This document shows positions 1-10,605 of a DNA stretch of 64,000 nucleotides, piece by piece (position 1 is the stretch's first letter; each line of letters begins with the position of its first letter). The position numbers and the translations under genes are program-made. The stretch is taken from contig JAOWCC010000019.1 in NCBI GenBank assembly GCA_030867875.1, forward strand, positions 36,561,976 to 36,625,975, in the 5' to 3' direction. The notes under the pieces were generated by a model that was not told the DNA's origin, made no database searches, and worked only from the letters and a program-made list of their open reading frames with translations. Source of the stretch: Actinernus sp. WN-2022. Taxonomy: Eukaryota > Cnidaria > Anthozoa > Actiniaria > Actinernidae.

Positions 1-864
1 CTTGTGGATTCCACAACGAGCAGGTGTGTTCATGCAAGAAGTGTGATGAGGATGAAGTCAAGTGCCAAGGAAGCCAGTATCACACCAAATGCCCTTTGAA
101 ATGTGACTACCACTGGCTTGCATACCGTCTTGAGTGTGAAAAGAGAGCTGAGGATGCAGATTCTATCATTCATCCTGTGATGGGAAGGGGCCACTCCAAC
201 CTCTGCGAAGCTCACTTCACAGTCTTGCCACAGTTCCGTGCTAAGGATCAAAGTCTGAACAGGTAAATGTTATTACAAATTCATAAACACTATAAGTTAG
301 AAGGAATTATAATTATTTTAGGTTTGAAGATTTTATAAATTTCCAGTTACTCAACAAAATGATCTGGTAAGGTATTCCATTCTGACTGTTCTGTCTGATA
401 TTAACAGGTTGCACTACATGGCTTCTACAAATGCTGGCTTCTGCCAAGGTAACATGACCTGGTGCCATCAAGTTAGAGGTGCCAATTACAGCTGGGTCAC
501 CGACTTGTACGAACGGCTTAACCTTCCAGTGATGCCAGCCATTGTTGAGGCCATCCAGAAAGCAACAGAAGAAAGAGCTACTGTCATGCAGAAACAGAAA
601 TCTGATGAAACAAAGAGGAACCGAGTCAAAATGAAGGTAGCAAGAGCTGAGGACCAGGAGTCAAGAAAAAAGTGGCTCAAACGTCAGGCGGTCCAGCATA
701 CGTATGGAGAGGCTGATGGTGACGATGACGAGATTGATGTGCCAGGGGGAGCAGAGGTTGGTGATACCACAGTGATCAGTGGCAGGAAATGTCGCTGTAA
801 TTCCACAGAGCATAGTAGAACATCACATCGATCTTGTCCACTAAACAAGAATAATGCAGTGTAA
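1..864 (+). CDS. 3' part of a cysteine-rich protein gene, two visible exons
   Basis: The window opens inside an exon that is open from base 3 to 262 and rich in cysteine and histidine (CSCKKC, KCPLKCDYHW). It ends at a GT donor (262/263). The next exon begins after the acceptor at 404-407 and runs to the TAA at 862-864. The phase is consistent: the last two bases of exon 1 plus the first base of exon 2 make an Arg codon. Exon 2 has a charged, probably helical stretch (about 547-690), an acidic run (GDDDE) and a final CRCNSTEHSRTSHRSCPLN cluster that looks like a zinc knuckle. A possible AATAAA lies near 980. I recognise the general type from cnidarian hypothetical proteins that often sit near transposons but cannot name a function. 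The 5' end lies outside the window. Confidence 0.6.
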
Positions 865-1345
865 AAGGACTGAAATATACCTTCATGGTTGTGTTATTTT
901 CAGTAGTATTGTTACAGTGATTTTACTTTACCCACAAAACATAGTATAATGCATTTGTTTTATCACACAAACAAAATAACAAAATAAATAATTAGCGAGC
1001 AGAGGGGATTGATTATCTGGAATCTGTTTCGTGGCTCAAGTAAAATCGCAGTTTCCCTTACAACTTTCACTGATGGTTATTGTCCTGTCCTGAATGTAGT
1101 GGTATCACTACAGTGTTTGTTATTGAGAAATTGCATTATCAGTACAGTATAAATGCAACTTGAGTTTGTGATATAGTGAAAGGGCCAAGAGTTTGGTATG
1201 ACCAAATAAAATGGAAGGGTTGTGTGCAAAAATGGTGTCTAGTCCTGATCGTGATCTAAATTCTCTTAATAGATTTGAGGAAGAGTTTAAAATGTGATCA
1301 GAAGATTCACACTCTTGTTGCACAATGCCTTTCAGTTGACAAAAG

Positions 1346-1690
1346 AGACATTTAGACCCTACTTCCCAGCACTTCTTAGTGACATCTATGCTGAGGAATG
1401 TTGTGGGACAGAAATGAATTTGGTCAGACATGGTAATGAACACTGCTCTGTAACAATTATACATATGTACTTGACTTTATGATTTTGTACACGATTTATT
1501 GGTACCTTGATCAAATATTTCCCTCATTTTGGACTCTAGCCACTTCAAATCAGATCCAAACTAATAAATTCAGATATATGCACAGAGCAGTGTTCATTAC
1601 CGTGTCAGACCACATTCCTTTGTGTTCCACATAACATTCCTCAACGTTGGCGTCACCAGATGTGTTGGAAAGTACGGTCTAAATGTCTCA
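1346..1690. repeat. Foldback inverted repeat, arms about 115 bp
   Basis: The segment 1346-1465 (starting GACATTTAGACC, ending ACTGCTCTG) is the diverged reverse complement of 1572-1690 (starting ACAGAGCAGTG, ending GGTCTAAATGTCTCA). The arms are separated by about 105 bp. This is the form of a MITE or foldback element. No target duplication was confirmed. Confidence 0.6.
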
Positions 1691-1699
1691 CTTTTTTTT

Positions 1700-1719
1700 G
1701 GGGGGGGGGGGGGGGGGGG
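1700..1719 (+). repeat. Poly-G run of 20
   Basis: Twenty consecutive G residues follow eight T. The length of such a run is uncertain in any assembly and it has G-quadruplex potential. Confidence 0.85.
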
Positions 1720-3533
1720 TAAAAGACTACTGATTTCCATAGTAAATATTTTGTAATATTTGAGAGTGTGAATATGGTGAAGGGTGACAAATCAAGAACC
1801 CCTTGCTCCAAAAAATTTGTTGCACAATAATTATCTAGGTTAGCTCTGATTAGCCAACCTCTGGGAACGGAATGTGTCGCTCGGTTGAGCAGGCGTTAGT
1901 GGGGAGGGATATTAGGACCAACACTAAGAATGCCTACAAAGCAGACTACCCCATGTTTGGCTTTTATATTTCACATATTTTGGAACACACTATCCAAGTG
2001 TTCTTATTAAAAAATATATCTACCGGTATTTAACATAGATCATGTTTTGATTGAACTTGGGGGTTTTACCTGTTACTAGAAGATGAAAGCAGACACAGAA
2101 GCATAGTTGCTGATTCATTTATTTGCGAGAATCTTACTGGAAAGTATAAGATAAAAATGACCTATAACTGACAGACAAATATATAAAAACTTGTGAAAAA
2201 TGTATATTATAAAAATAATTAATCTCTTTACAGCATCAAAATTATTTTCTTCATTTCAAAAACCGATATTCATATAAACAGTATACTCTTCCTATTTGTG
2301 CCACCCCACAAATTTTATACCATGTTTTTGTGTATCGCATTATCAATTTTTAGGCACAGATGAAGGATACACTTTCGCCAGCATGAGGGATTATCAGCAC
2401 ATTAAAAATCACTGGAGGCAAAAACTAATACCATGTTTCGAAAGAGCATTTGTGCTAAGTTTGGAAATTTAGAGGAACAGTATTATGGGAGGCAAGCTTT
2501 GCCTACCACAATAAATTTCAATTTTCAAACATTGCAAGCCTACAAGGTTACAGAAAAGGGATCTATACCTCCAAAAATCAGTACAGGTGCTAATTTTCAT
2601 ATCATTCCAGCCTTGTGATTAGTTTTCTAGTTAGTTTAATTAATATACCCTGATAAACCATTTTGCAGAAGAGTAATCATTACTATTACCAAAACAATAG
2701 GCTTTTTGCAGCTAACAGTCACATGTTCATATAATACTTCATTAACAAATGAATTCAGCTTGTGATCCCCATGGGAAAGGCGTTACCATGGATGCAGGAT
2801 GGCAAGCTATCTTCAAAAATGCAGTTTTAGAAAGATCGACTGGAATTGGAAAATTGCTTTTACAAACAGACTTTGCTAATAACACTACCGATCTCGTACA
2901 AGACCTTTATATAAATGAAGTCAGATTTCGTTGCCATTCAGTACAACCGTGTGATGGTCCAGTACAATGACATGATTGCCTAACTGCAAAAGGCCTATCG
3001 TAGAAGTCAGTTTCCACACTAATAGGTAGACAAACATTCTTTACCTGGCGGTTGCCAAAGTGGCACAAAAAATATGGATCGCATTGAACTGCTGTGTCTG
3101 CCAATAAAAATGTAGTGCAATGGAAGGACAGTATTATTTATTTTCTCCAAGCTTCTTTAATCAAGGTCACTTGGTTATAATGGAACAGGCACACAAATGA
3201 CCTGTAGCAGATTTCTAATGGTTTTTTTTATTATACAGCCGTTTTCACCTAGCCAAGAATGAATAATGTCAAATATTACTGTTTTTCCTGCCTACTTGTC
3301 AAGTTTGGTGCTCATCTTATACAGGCCGGTCTGTTCTCATGACAATTTGTACTAAGAAAAAATGATATGAATCCTTGTGAGCCACATGCCAAAACTTTAC
3401 AAGTTGGTGGGCAAAACATGAAATGTTTGATGTCTTTTTGAAACCTATTTCAATCTTGTGTATTCAAGTCTAGGTGAAAACGTCGGTTATATGTTTCCCC
3501 AAAACAACTGAAGTGACCTTAGTTAAAGAAAAT

Positions 3534-4807
3534 CTATTTTTTAGGCCGTTTTCTTGATGGCTGTTTCTTGGCTGCTGGCCACTTGGCTGCTGCCAGGTCA
3601 CCAATGTTGACATGATATACCTAAAAGGAAAAATAAAATTTTGTGTTATACGCAAGTCTGTACACTAACACGGTGAAGCACTTTTTTTGGCTTGGGAGAA
3701 AGAGTGAATAATAAAGTATAACTTACAGCACTGATCTGGCAGTGCTATAAGGGATGCAAGGAAAAATAAATATGGCTCGTTGGCGTTCTAGTAATAAGCC
3801 TGCATGAGCACAAAGTCAATGGACAGGAATGGAATTATGAAACTTACCCCTTCATGTGATGGATCCTCACGATCTACCAAGTTGCCAGGCACCACCAGCC
3901 TGATAACCTTTTTCAATGTGCCAGGATACACATATGTGGCACAGCCTACTCCATGGATCGCTCCCAGTTTCTTCCCACTACCAAACTACAAAGAAAAACA
4001 ATATAACTCACATTTTCGCATATTGCCATACTATAAGTCTACAATAATAATTCTGGGTTTTACATCGGGGGAATTTAAAAGTTTAGTACACCAGGTCCCG
4101 TTTTAACATTTTTAGTCCCGTACTAAAAAATACAAGTGCCTAAAAATCTACTTGCTAAATTCAAAGAACACTTTGCACTTTTACCGCCATTTATGTAGAA
4201 TCAAGTTCGAATCAAGGCTCGCTTAGATTTGTTCGGGACATGTAACAGTATTATAAAGTTTGAATTTATTTGCTATGCTTTACTCCAAGATCTCGACATC
4301 ACAGTCAGACACAACTGAAATAAAGTTTCAACTTAAACGTTTCACATGGACATCAATTTTGCTGGCAGTGCTATTGGTGAATTTAGCAACATGTCATATT
4401 GATATAAATAAACCCAAGCTGGAGCCGAGCTTGTCAAACAGCGCGTACTGCAACCTAAATCTTTGGTCATTCTTCCTCTAACACATGTATGAAAGCTTAA
4501 AACACCTAACAAACGAAGTTACAATGATTCAAACAAATAACATACCCAAAGTAGGCACCAAATTCGCTTGTAAAGCCTGGCCCTCCCTTCATCTGCGGAT
4601 TCCTCCGATTTGAGGGCAAATTCCTTCAAGAGCCTGATCAGCCCTTCGGGCGCTTTACCATAACTGTAATAGTGAACTGATATTAGTGAAAAGGTAACAA
4701 AAAGGAACTGAACATTAACCTCTAAATACTTACCCATTTCTCTCGAATTCCGCTTCAAATTCCTGGAAAGCAGCTTCGCACTGTGCTTCACGAACACTGC
4801 CCGCCAT
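3534..4807 (-). CDS. Four-exon gene for a 138-aa protein of unknown function
   Basis: Four exons on the minus strand join without a frame break: 4807-4734 (ATG at 4807), 4663-4546, 3985-3848 and 3620-3534 (TAG). Every intron has a GT donor (two GTAAGT, one GTATGT) and an AG acceptor after a pyrimidine-rich tract. The product starts MAGSVREAQCEAAFQEF, continues with a helical Lys/Glu-rich part, then a Gly/Val-rich segment (GSGKKLGAIHGVG), and ends in a basic tail (KQPSRKRPKK) that could be a nuclear localisation signal. I do not recognise the family. The perfect joining of phases across three introns is the main evidence that it is real. It could be a host gene or a gene of an undetected transposon. 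The ATG lies about 230 bp from the first BEL/Pao sequence, in the opposite direction. Confidence 0.75.
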
Positions 4808-5040
4808 CTTGAACTTGGAATGAGGTGAGAGAAATAATGACCGCTGACACAAATTTTGCAGATTCAATCCGTCTTCGCTAGCAACCGATCCAGTCTCCTG
4901 CTGGTCCAAAAGATTCTACTTCCGGTAAAATCGTCGATTTGTCGAAGCGTTTTGAAACCTTCAGACTAAAAGTAGGGGGGGAAAAACCTTTAGGAATGAT
5001 ATTAGATGCAATAAGCTATATTAAGACCGAAAATGAGGGA
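4808..5040. other. Junction between the four-exon gene and BEL/Pao remains
   Basis: This should hold the promoter of the minus-strand gene. No TATA box is obvious. A run of seven G followed by five A at about 4974-4986 may mark the 5' truncation of the BEL element, because no LTR is visible. Confidence 0.3.
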
Positions 5041-5624
5041 TTTCTAAGTACGTCAAATTTTGCCGGTGCAGATACCTTAAGGTAACTTGTAAGCGGTGTA
5101 AGGGCGAGCACCATACGTCACTTTGTATGCACGAGGTACAAAACCCCGAGGGAAGTGGGGCGGTAAATAATAACAAAGCGGCCGCCGCGGCTAGCGCGCC
5201 TAATAGCATGCATGTTGGGACCAGAAATCGTGTGGCTTTACAGACCGCACAAGCTTTACTTAAGGGAAAAGGGGAGCGAAGGATTAGAGTTTTGTTTGAC
5301 TCAGCGAGTCACAAATCATTTGTAACAGAGCGCGCGGTACAGACTGTCTTTAGAACCTAAAAGGAGTGAATGGTTAAGCGTAAGCACGTTTGGGCGCAAG
5401 TCCACTGAGTCTATGTTAAGAGGCGTAGTTGCGCTAGATTTGACCCCAACAGGAGGCGGCGAAGTTATGCGCATAGAAGCGTTTGTAGTTCCGGATATTT
5501 CAAACATTCAGAATGAACATCTAGAGTTAGCGCGAAAAGAGTATTCGCATTTAAGGGGTGTATGGCTTTCAGATGTTTGCAGGCATGAAGAAAGTTTAGA
5601 GATAGACGTTTTGATAGGAGCAGA
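5041..5624 (+). pseudogene. BEL/Pao retrotransposon: zinc knuckle and aspartic protease segment
   Basis: Reading frames here encode a CCHC-type knuckle (CKRCKGEHHTSLC, about 5089-5130) and then a retropepsin-like segment with the active-site pattern LFDSASHKSFV (about 5292-5325). This order is typical of the gag-pol junction of BEL/Pao elements. A frameshift near 5350 moves the frame before the stretch that ends at 5624 with the DVLIGA-type sequence seen before the reverse transcriptase in BEL/Pao. The reading is then cut by the Polinton and resumes at 20102. The copy is defective: 5'-truncated, with no LTR in view. Confidence 0.8.
5620..5624. other. Polinton target-site duplication, left copy (GCAGA)
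   Basis: The five bases GCAGA precede the left terminal repeat and the same five follow the right one at 20102-20106. With one copy removed the BEL frame continues, which supports this as the duplicated target. Polintons usually make 6-bp duplications; only 5 bp match here. Confidence 0.8.
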
Positions 5625-5751
5625 AGTAGTATAGTAACTAGCGGTTCTGGCACACATTCCTGAAATTCCTCAAATTCGTAAGACCAATTTGTAAAATTGT
5701 TGCATTTTTTTTTTTTTTCATCTAACGGACTATCCTCACTTCGTTCGGGGT
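5625..5751 (+). repeat. Polinton left terminal inverted repeat
   Basis: About 127 bp matching the reverse complement of 19975-20101 with one clear mismatch, near the middle. It includes a T-rich run and the sequence CCTCACTTCGTTCGG near its inner edge. Near-identity of the two ends suggests either recent insertion or terminal copy correction. Confidence 0.92.
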
Positions 5752-5756
5752 CCATT

Positions 5757-5872
5757 AGATGAAAGAAAACAACGAAAATGCAACAATTTTACAAATTGGT
5801 CTTACGAATTTGAGGAATTTCAGGAATGTGTGCCAAAACACGCTAGTTAGTATTCTACTATAGTTTATTTAT
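5757..5872 (-). repeat. Extra inverted copy of the Polinton terminus
   Basis: Immediately inside the left terminal repeat is a diverged reverse complement of it (TTAGATGAAAG through GGTCTTACGAATTTG to CGCTAGTTAGTATTCTACT). The left end is therefore a large hairpin with arms 5625-5740 and 5757-5872. The right end has no such second copy. Confidence 0.85.
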
Positions 5873-5894
5873 CGTATTTATACATTATATTAAT

Positions 5895-6010
5895 AGACCG
5901 GTTTCTACCGCTTTTTTCCGGATTAAAGCAGTTTTGTTATACTATTTATCGTATTTTTACGATATGTTAAATAATCGGTTTCTACCGCTTTTTTCCAGAT
6001 TAAAGCAGTT
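5895..6010 (+). repeat. Two direct repeats of about 40 bp
   Basis: The segment with CGGTTTCTACCGCTTTTTTCC and AGCAGTTTTGT occurs at about 5900-5940 and again at about 5974-6010, about 74 bp apart. Confidence 0.75.
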
Positions 6011-6656
6011 TTGTGTCCGCAAAAATTGGTAAAATGAATGATACCGAAAAAAAAGAGATAAAAAAAGTAAAGATCATGGATTTCCAAAATCGCAGTGCAT
6101 CTATGTACCTCTAGACATTTGCTAGATATTTGCTAGATGTTTGCTAGACATTTGCTAGACATTTGCTAGATGTTTGCTAGACATTTGCTAGATGTTTGCT
6201 AGATGTTTGCTAGACATTTGCTAGCAGTACCGAGATGCAACCTTGTTGTGGCCTTGTTGGAAACTTGTTGTCGTGTCAGGCACACGTAGATGCGATCTTA
6301 TTGATGTCTTGTGATGAATCTAGTAAGTACATAGATGCTGCTAGACGTTTGCTAGACATTTGCTAGACACTTGCTAGACACTCGCTAGATGCTTGCTAGA
6401 TGTTTGCTAGATGTTTGCTAGACATTTTGCTAGACATTTGCTAGCAGTACCGAGATGCAACCTTGTTGTGGCCTTGTTGGAAACTTGTTGTTGTGTCAGA
6501 TATACATAGATGCGATCTTATTGATGTCTTGTGATGAATCTAGTAAGTACATAGATGCCCTGCGATTTTGGAAATCCATGATCTTTACCTTTTTTATCTC
6601 TTTTTTTTTCGGTATCATTCATTTTATCAATTTTTGCGGACACAAAACTGCTCATT
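6003..6656. repeat. Foldback element with inner 12-bp minisatellite
   Basis: Arms at 6003-6100 and 6556-6656 are near-perfect inverted repeats (AGCAGTTTTGTGTCCGC against GCGGACACAAAACTGCT, and AGATCATGGATTTCC against its complement). Between them are two arrays of a 12-bp unit, TTTGCTAGACAT/TTTGCTAGATGT, at about 6112-6225 and 6342-6446. Each is followed by a direct copy of a 110-bp segment (AGCAGTACCGAGATGCAACC). This is either a MITE inserted in the Polinton end or a subterminal region of the Polinton. No gene is present. Confidence 0.8.
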
Positions 6657-6707
6657 TATCGTATTTATGCATTACATTAAAGGATTGTAGTTATAGGTAT
6701 TATATCA

Positions 6708-7032
6708 GGGCTAAGCATATATTAACATTTGTTCGAACACTTGGTTTATAGTGAATTTATTGTATTCTAACACCCTATTAGAGGAGTGTTGCTATTAGGT
6801 ATTATAACATATATTGTCATAATCATTATTTACTATTATAGTCCATCCATCATATTTCTACACCATATTAGATCAAGGTATTACATTTCAAAAACCTATT
6901 AGAGGAGTGTGATTACTAGGTATTATTTACTACTATAGTCCATTCATCATACTTCTATACCATATTAGATCAAGGTATTACATTTCACCGCCCTATTAGA
7001 GGAGTGTGGCTACAAGTTTATTACATCATACC
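6708..7032 (+). repeat. Direct repeats upstream of PolB, including a copy of its 5' end
   Basis: The motif CCTATTAGAGGAGTGT occurs at about 6774, 6895 and 6992, with copies of ACCATATTAGATCAAGGTAT before the last two. About 30 bp at 6711-6740 (CTAAGCATATATTAAC, ATTTGTTCGA) repeat the first codons of the polymerase gene at 7036-7065. This is the trace of tandem duplication across the polymerase start. Confidence 0.75.
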
Positions 7033-10000
7033 ATGGCTGAGCATATACTAACATTTGTTCGAGTACGTCCTTTAAAGAACTATTTACGTGGATGGAAGAT
7101 GGATATTCCTGATGATAATCCTATGGGAGCGGATCCAGCCGTTTTCCTTGCCGGCGTACGTAAACAAACTACCGAAAAGTTTAAGGAAGAACTACGAAAC
7201 CACAATACCTTTAAGGCCCAATTAGCTTTAAACATAACTTTCGTACTTGATAAACCTGATGGTTACGTATACGAGACAGCTACATTTTATAGCAAACAAT
7301 CTGTTTTGATCAATGATGCTGGTATCCGTGAGGTAATAGTAGAAGCACATGCTCAGATATACAACCAAATTGAGAAGTGGATCAGTCGTGGATCAAATTG
7401 GGTCATAGATAGAGTCAATATTCTATGGTTAAACATCGCTCAATATCAACCACTACGTGGAGGTTCATATTTACCACTACCTGAAGAAATAGCGAATAAG
7501 AAAGCTGTGATCAATGTAAACAACAAAGACGATCACTGTGCACTTTGGTCGATATGTGCAGCAATGTTTCCAGTTAAAACAAATCCTCAAAGGACATCGA
7601 AGTATCAAATAGATATGGTGAAATCCAATGGGGTTGACTCACCAACACCAATCTCACAAATACCACTTCTAGAGAAGCAAAACGACATTTCTATTAATGT
7701 ATATGGATGGGATCCAAAGGAAAAGTGCTTAATCATATATCATATCTCAAAGAAGACTTTTTCGAAGTACGTCCATCTACTACTTATAGAAGACCCAAAG
7801 AGTGGTAAACAACACTATTGCTGTATAAAGGACTTCAACAAACTCCTATTCGATCAGACAAAGTACGAACATAGGAAACACTTCTGCGAACGATGTCTAC
7901 ATGGATATTCCAATGAAGCTCTTCTTACGAAGCACATTACAGAGTGTAACGGTACCGATGACAGAGCCATACGCATTGAAATGCCTACCAATAAGAACAA
8001 CGAAGTTTCATTTCAGAATATACACAAACAGCTTAAAGTACCCTACATTATCTATGCAGACCTTGAGGCTTTGACCACTAAGATCGAAGGACTTGCCCAA
8101 GACCCAAAGAAGAGCAACACACTTAAAACAGAAGAACATATTCCCTGTGGATTTTGTTATATAGTTGTACGTTCCGATGGTCATAGCGAACCACCAGTAC
8201 TATATAGAGGCATGGATACTATCGAACGTTTTCTACGATGTATACAAGAGAAAGAGGTGAAGATCAAAGCCCAAAAGGCTAAACCACTACGCATGTCATG
8301 GAAAAACTATGAGGCTTACAATAACGCAACGATTTGTCATATCTGTCAGAAGCCCTTGGTTGGTAAAGATAGAGTACGTGATCATTGCCACATCACAGGC
8401 GAGTTTCGAGGTGCCGCACACAATACCTGTAATCTAAAATTACGTACTTTTCCTACCATCCCAGTCGTATTCCATAATCTTCGTGGATATGATGCTCATC
8501 TAATAATGCAATCCATATCCATAACGTTAGGTAAGATATCTTGCATTCCAAACAATATGGAGAAATATATTTCATTCTCACTTGGTAACCTACGATTCAT
8601 TGATAGCTTTCAATTCTTACCATTCTCTCTCGATAAGTTGGTAAAAGGATCAGCATCAGACACTTTTCAACAAATCGTAAAACATACATCTAATCAAGAG
8701 AAAGCCAATCTATTAACTCGTAAAGGAGTATATCCATATGAGTACATGGATTCGTGGGATAGATTTGCAGAGACTTCTCTACCACCGAAAGATGCGTTCT
8801 ATAGTAAACTAACTCTAGAGGATATATCCGATGAAGATTACGAACGCGCAATAAAAGTTTGGAACGTATTTGATTGCAAGACATTGGGTGATTATCATGA
8901 TCTTTATCTACAAACTGATGTACTTCTTCTAGCAGATGTGTTCGAGGACTTTCGTACAACATGTATGCAAAACTATGGATTAGATCCCGCACATTATTAT
9001 ACGAGTCCAGGACTTTCATGGGACGCTTTATTAAAGATAACTGGAGTGAAACTCGAACTATTAACTGACTATGACATGTATCTATTCATCGAGAGAGGTC
9101 TACGTGGTGGTATATCCATGGTATCACAACGTTATGCCAAAGCAAATAACCAAAGTATACCGCCTGATTGCGATCCCAATAAGCCATATAGTTACATACT
9201 ATATCTTGATGCTAATAATCTATATGGTTGGGCAATGAGTCAATATCTACCAACAGGAGGATTCGAGTGGTATACACCAACAGAAGAACAAATAACCAAT
9301 CACGCAATGGATTCAGATAAGGGTTATATCCTTGAAGTCGATCTCGAATATCCTCGAGAACTTCACGATACGCACAACGACTATCCACTAGCTCCCGAGA
9401 GAATTCAGGTGAATAAAGATTTGTTCTCAGAGTATCAGACCAATCTATTTGAGGAACTATATAAAGGTAATGGATCTTTGAAAGTAGAAAAACTTGTACC
9501 TAATCTATATAACAAAGAACGATATGTGCTCCACTACCGTAACCTACGATTGTATCTATCTCTTGGTATGCGTTTGAAAAAGATCCATAAGGCACTACGA
9601 TTCGACCAATCACCATGGATGGAACCATATATACAAATGAATACAGAGTTACGAAAACAAGCGAAGAGCACCTTAAAGCAGGATCTATACAAATTGATGA
9701 ACAATAGCGTATTTGGAAAAACAATGGAGAACCTACGTAAGCGTATAGATATTCAATTAGTGCGCGCATCAGAAGGAAACAAGCTACAAAGTCTATTGAA
9801 TAAACCTAGTTATGCTCGATCCACAATTTTCGATGATGATCTTGCCGCAGTACATAACTACAAAAGTAAGCTATTGCTGAACCGCCCCATATATGTTGGA
9901 ATGTCGATTCTAGATCTATCGAAGCATCTGATGTATGACTTCTACTACAACGAGCTCAAGAAGCAATATGGACAACGCTGCAATCTACTTTATACCGATA

Positions 10001-10605
10001 CCGACAGCCTACTACTACGCATTAAAACTGAAAACATCTATTCAGACATGGCAACTCATAAACATCTATATGATACTAGTAACTACAACAAAGACCATCC
10101 GCTGTATAGTATCGACAACAAGAAAGTACTTGGTAAAATGAAAGACGAATGTGGAGGTATTCCAATAGCCGAATATGTTGGACTACGATCGAAGCTCTAT
10201 TCTATATTGAAAGTAGGTGGTGATGAGATTCGTAAAGCTAAAGGTACCAAGAAGGCAGTAGTGAAACATCGTATTCGCCATGATCAATATAAAGAGTGCT
10301 TGATGGATAAGAAAGTATTCAAACATGGAATGAATATGCTTCGAAGTGAAGGTCATAAGATGTATGGTATGCATATGAACAAAGTATCCCTATCACCATT
10401 CGATAGTAAGAGATGTATTTTAGCAAACGGAATAGATACAATAGCCTACGGTCATGGAGACTTTTTTCCAGATAATGAAGAAGTAGCCGATTTTATTAGT
10501 AATATAATATCGAACGCAATCGATACACTATCCTACAGCCGTAGAAACATCATTCCAGAGGATGAAGACTTAGATGATTTTATTTGTGAGTTGCTTCTAT
10601 CTTAG
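7033..10605 (+). CDS. polB: Protein-primed family B DNA polymerase (PolB)
   Basis: An intact 1190-aa polymerase; ATG at 7033 is chosen over an in-frame GTG at 7006. It copies the element DNA, probably by protein priming as in other Polintons and adenovirus-like replicons. Visible parts in order: an N-terminal segment with DDHCALW near residue 165, resembling the OTU-like start found in many Polinton polymerases; a C2H2-like finger (CERCLHGYS, about 284); 3'-5' exonuclease Exo I (YADLEAL, about 341); a Cys/His cluster like an HNH/endonuclease VII finger (CHICQKP through DHCHITG, about 435-460); Exo II (FHNLRGYD, about 481); palm motif A (DANNLYGWAMS, about 725); motif B (NNSVFGKT, about 890); and motif C (YTDTDS, about 987). 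All catalytic residues are present. Its 3' end overlaps the convergent integrase remnant by 9 bp. Confidence 0.95.
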   Translation: MAEHILTFVRVRPLKNYLRGWKMDIPDDNPMGADPAVFLAGVRKQTTEKFKEELRNHNTFKAQLALNITFVLDKPDGYVYETATFYSKQSVLINDAGIREVIVEAHAQIYNQIEKWISRGSNWVIDRVNILWLNIAQYQPLRGGSYLPLPEEIANKKAVINVNNKDDHCALWSICAAMFPVKTNPQRTSKYQIDMVKSNGVDSPTPISQIPLLEKQNDISINVYGWDPKEKCLIIYHISKKTFSKYVHLLLIEDPKSGKQHYCCIKDFNKLLFDQTKYEHRKHFCERCLHGYSNEALLTKHITECNGTDDRAIRIEMPTNKNNEVSFQNIHKQLKVPYIIYADLEALTTKIEGLAQDPKKSNTLKTEEHIPCGFCYIVVRSDGHSEPPVLYRGMDTIERFLRCIQEKEVKIKAQKAKPLRMSWKNYEAYNNATICHICQKPLVGKDRVRDHCHITGEFRGAAHNTCNLKLRTFPTIPVVFHNLRGYDAHLIMQSISITLGKISCIPNNMEKYISFSLGNLRFIDSFQFLPFSLDKLVKGSASDTFQQIVKHTSNQEKANLLTRKGVYPYEYMDSWDRFAETSLPPKDAFYSKLTLEDISDEDYERAIKVWNVFDCKTLGDYHDLYLQTDVLLLADVFEDFRTTCMQNYGLDPAHYYTSPGLSWDALLKITGVKLELLTDYDMYLFIERGLRGGISMVSQRYAKANNQSIPPDCDPNKPYSYILYLDANNLYGWAMSQYLPTGGFEWYTPTEEQITNHAMDSDKGYILEVDLEYPRELHDTHNDYPLAPERIQVNKDLFSEYQTNLFEELYKGNGSLKVEKLVPNLYNKERYVLHYRNLRLYLSLGMRLKKIHKALRFDQSPWMEPYIQMNTELRKQAKSTLKQDLYKLMNNSVFGKTMENLRKRIDIQLVRASEGNKLQSLLNKPSYARSTIFDDDLAAVHNYKSKLLLNRPIYVGMSILDLSKHLMYDFYYNELKKQYGQRCNLLYTDTDSLLLRIKTENIYSDMATHKHLYDTSNYNKDHPLYSIDNKKVLGKMKDECGGIPIAEYVGLRSKLYSILKVGGDEIRKAKGTKKAVVKHRIRHDQYKECLMDKKVFKHGMNMLRSEGHKMYGMHMNKVSLSPFDSKRCILANGIDTIAYGHGDFFPDNEEVADFISNIISNAIDTLSYSRRNIIPEDEDLDDFICELLLS

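Larger units (their letters stand above)
865..3533. other. Non-coding stretch between two genes
   Basis: No convincing gene is seen. Short open frames near 2433-2618 and 2749-2970 have no start context, splice pattern or recognisable domain. The stretch contains the inverted repeat at 1346-1690, a run of 20 G at 1700-1719 and A/T-rich sequence. Confidence 0.5.

Noticed and set aside
6112..6446. CRISPR-like array of TTTGCTAGACAT units
   Set aside because: Units are directly adjacent without spacers and the genome is eukaryotic; it is a minisatellite.
7006..7032. Upstream extension of PolB to 7006
   Set aside because: The codon at 7006 is GTG and lies in the upstream direct repeat; the first ATG is at 7033.
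8690..9019. Minus-strand ORF inside PolB
   Set aside because: It lies opposite conserved polymerase coding sequence and has no recognisable product.
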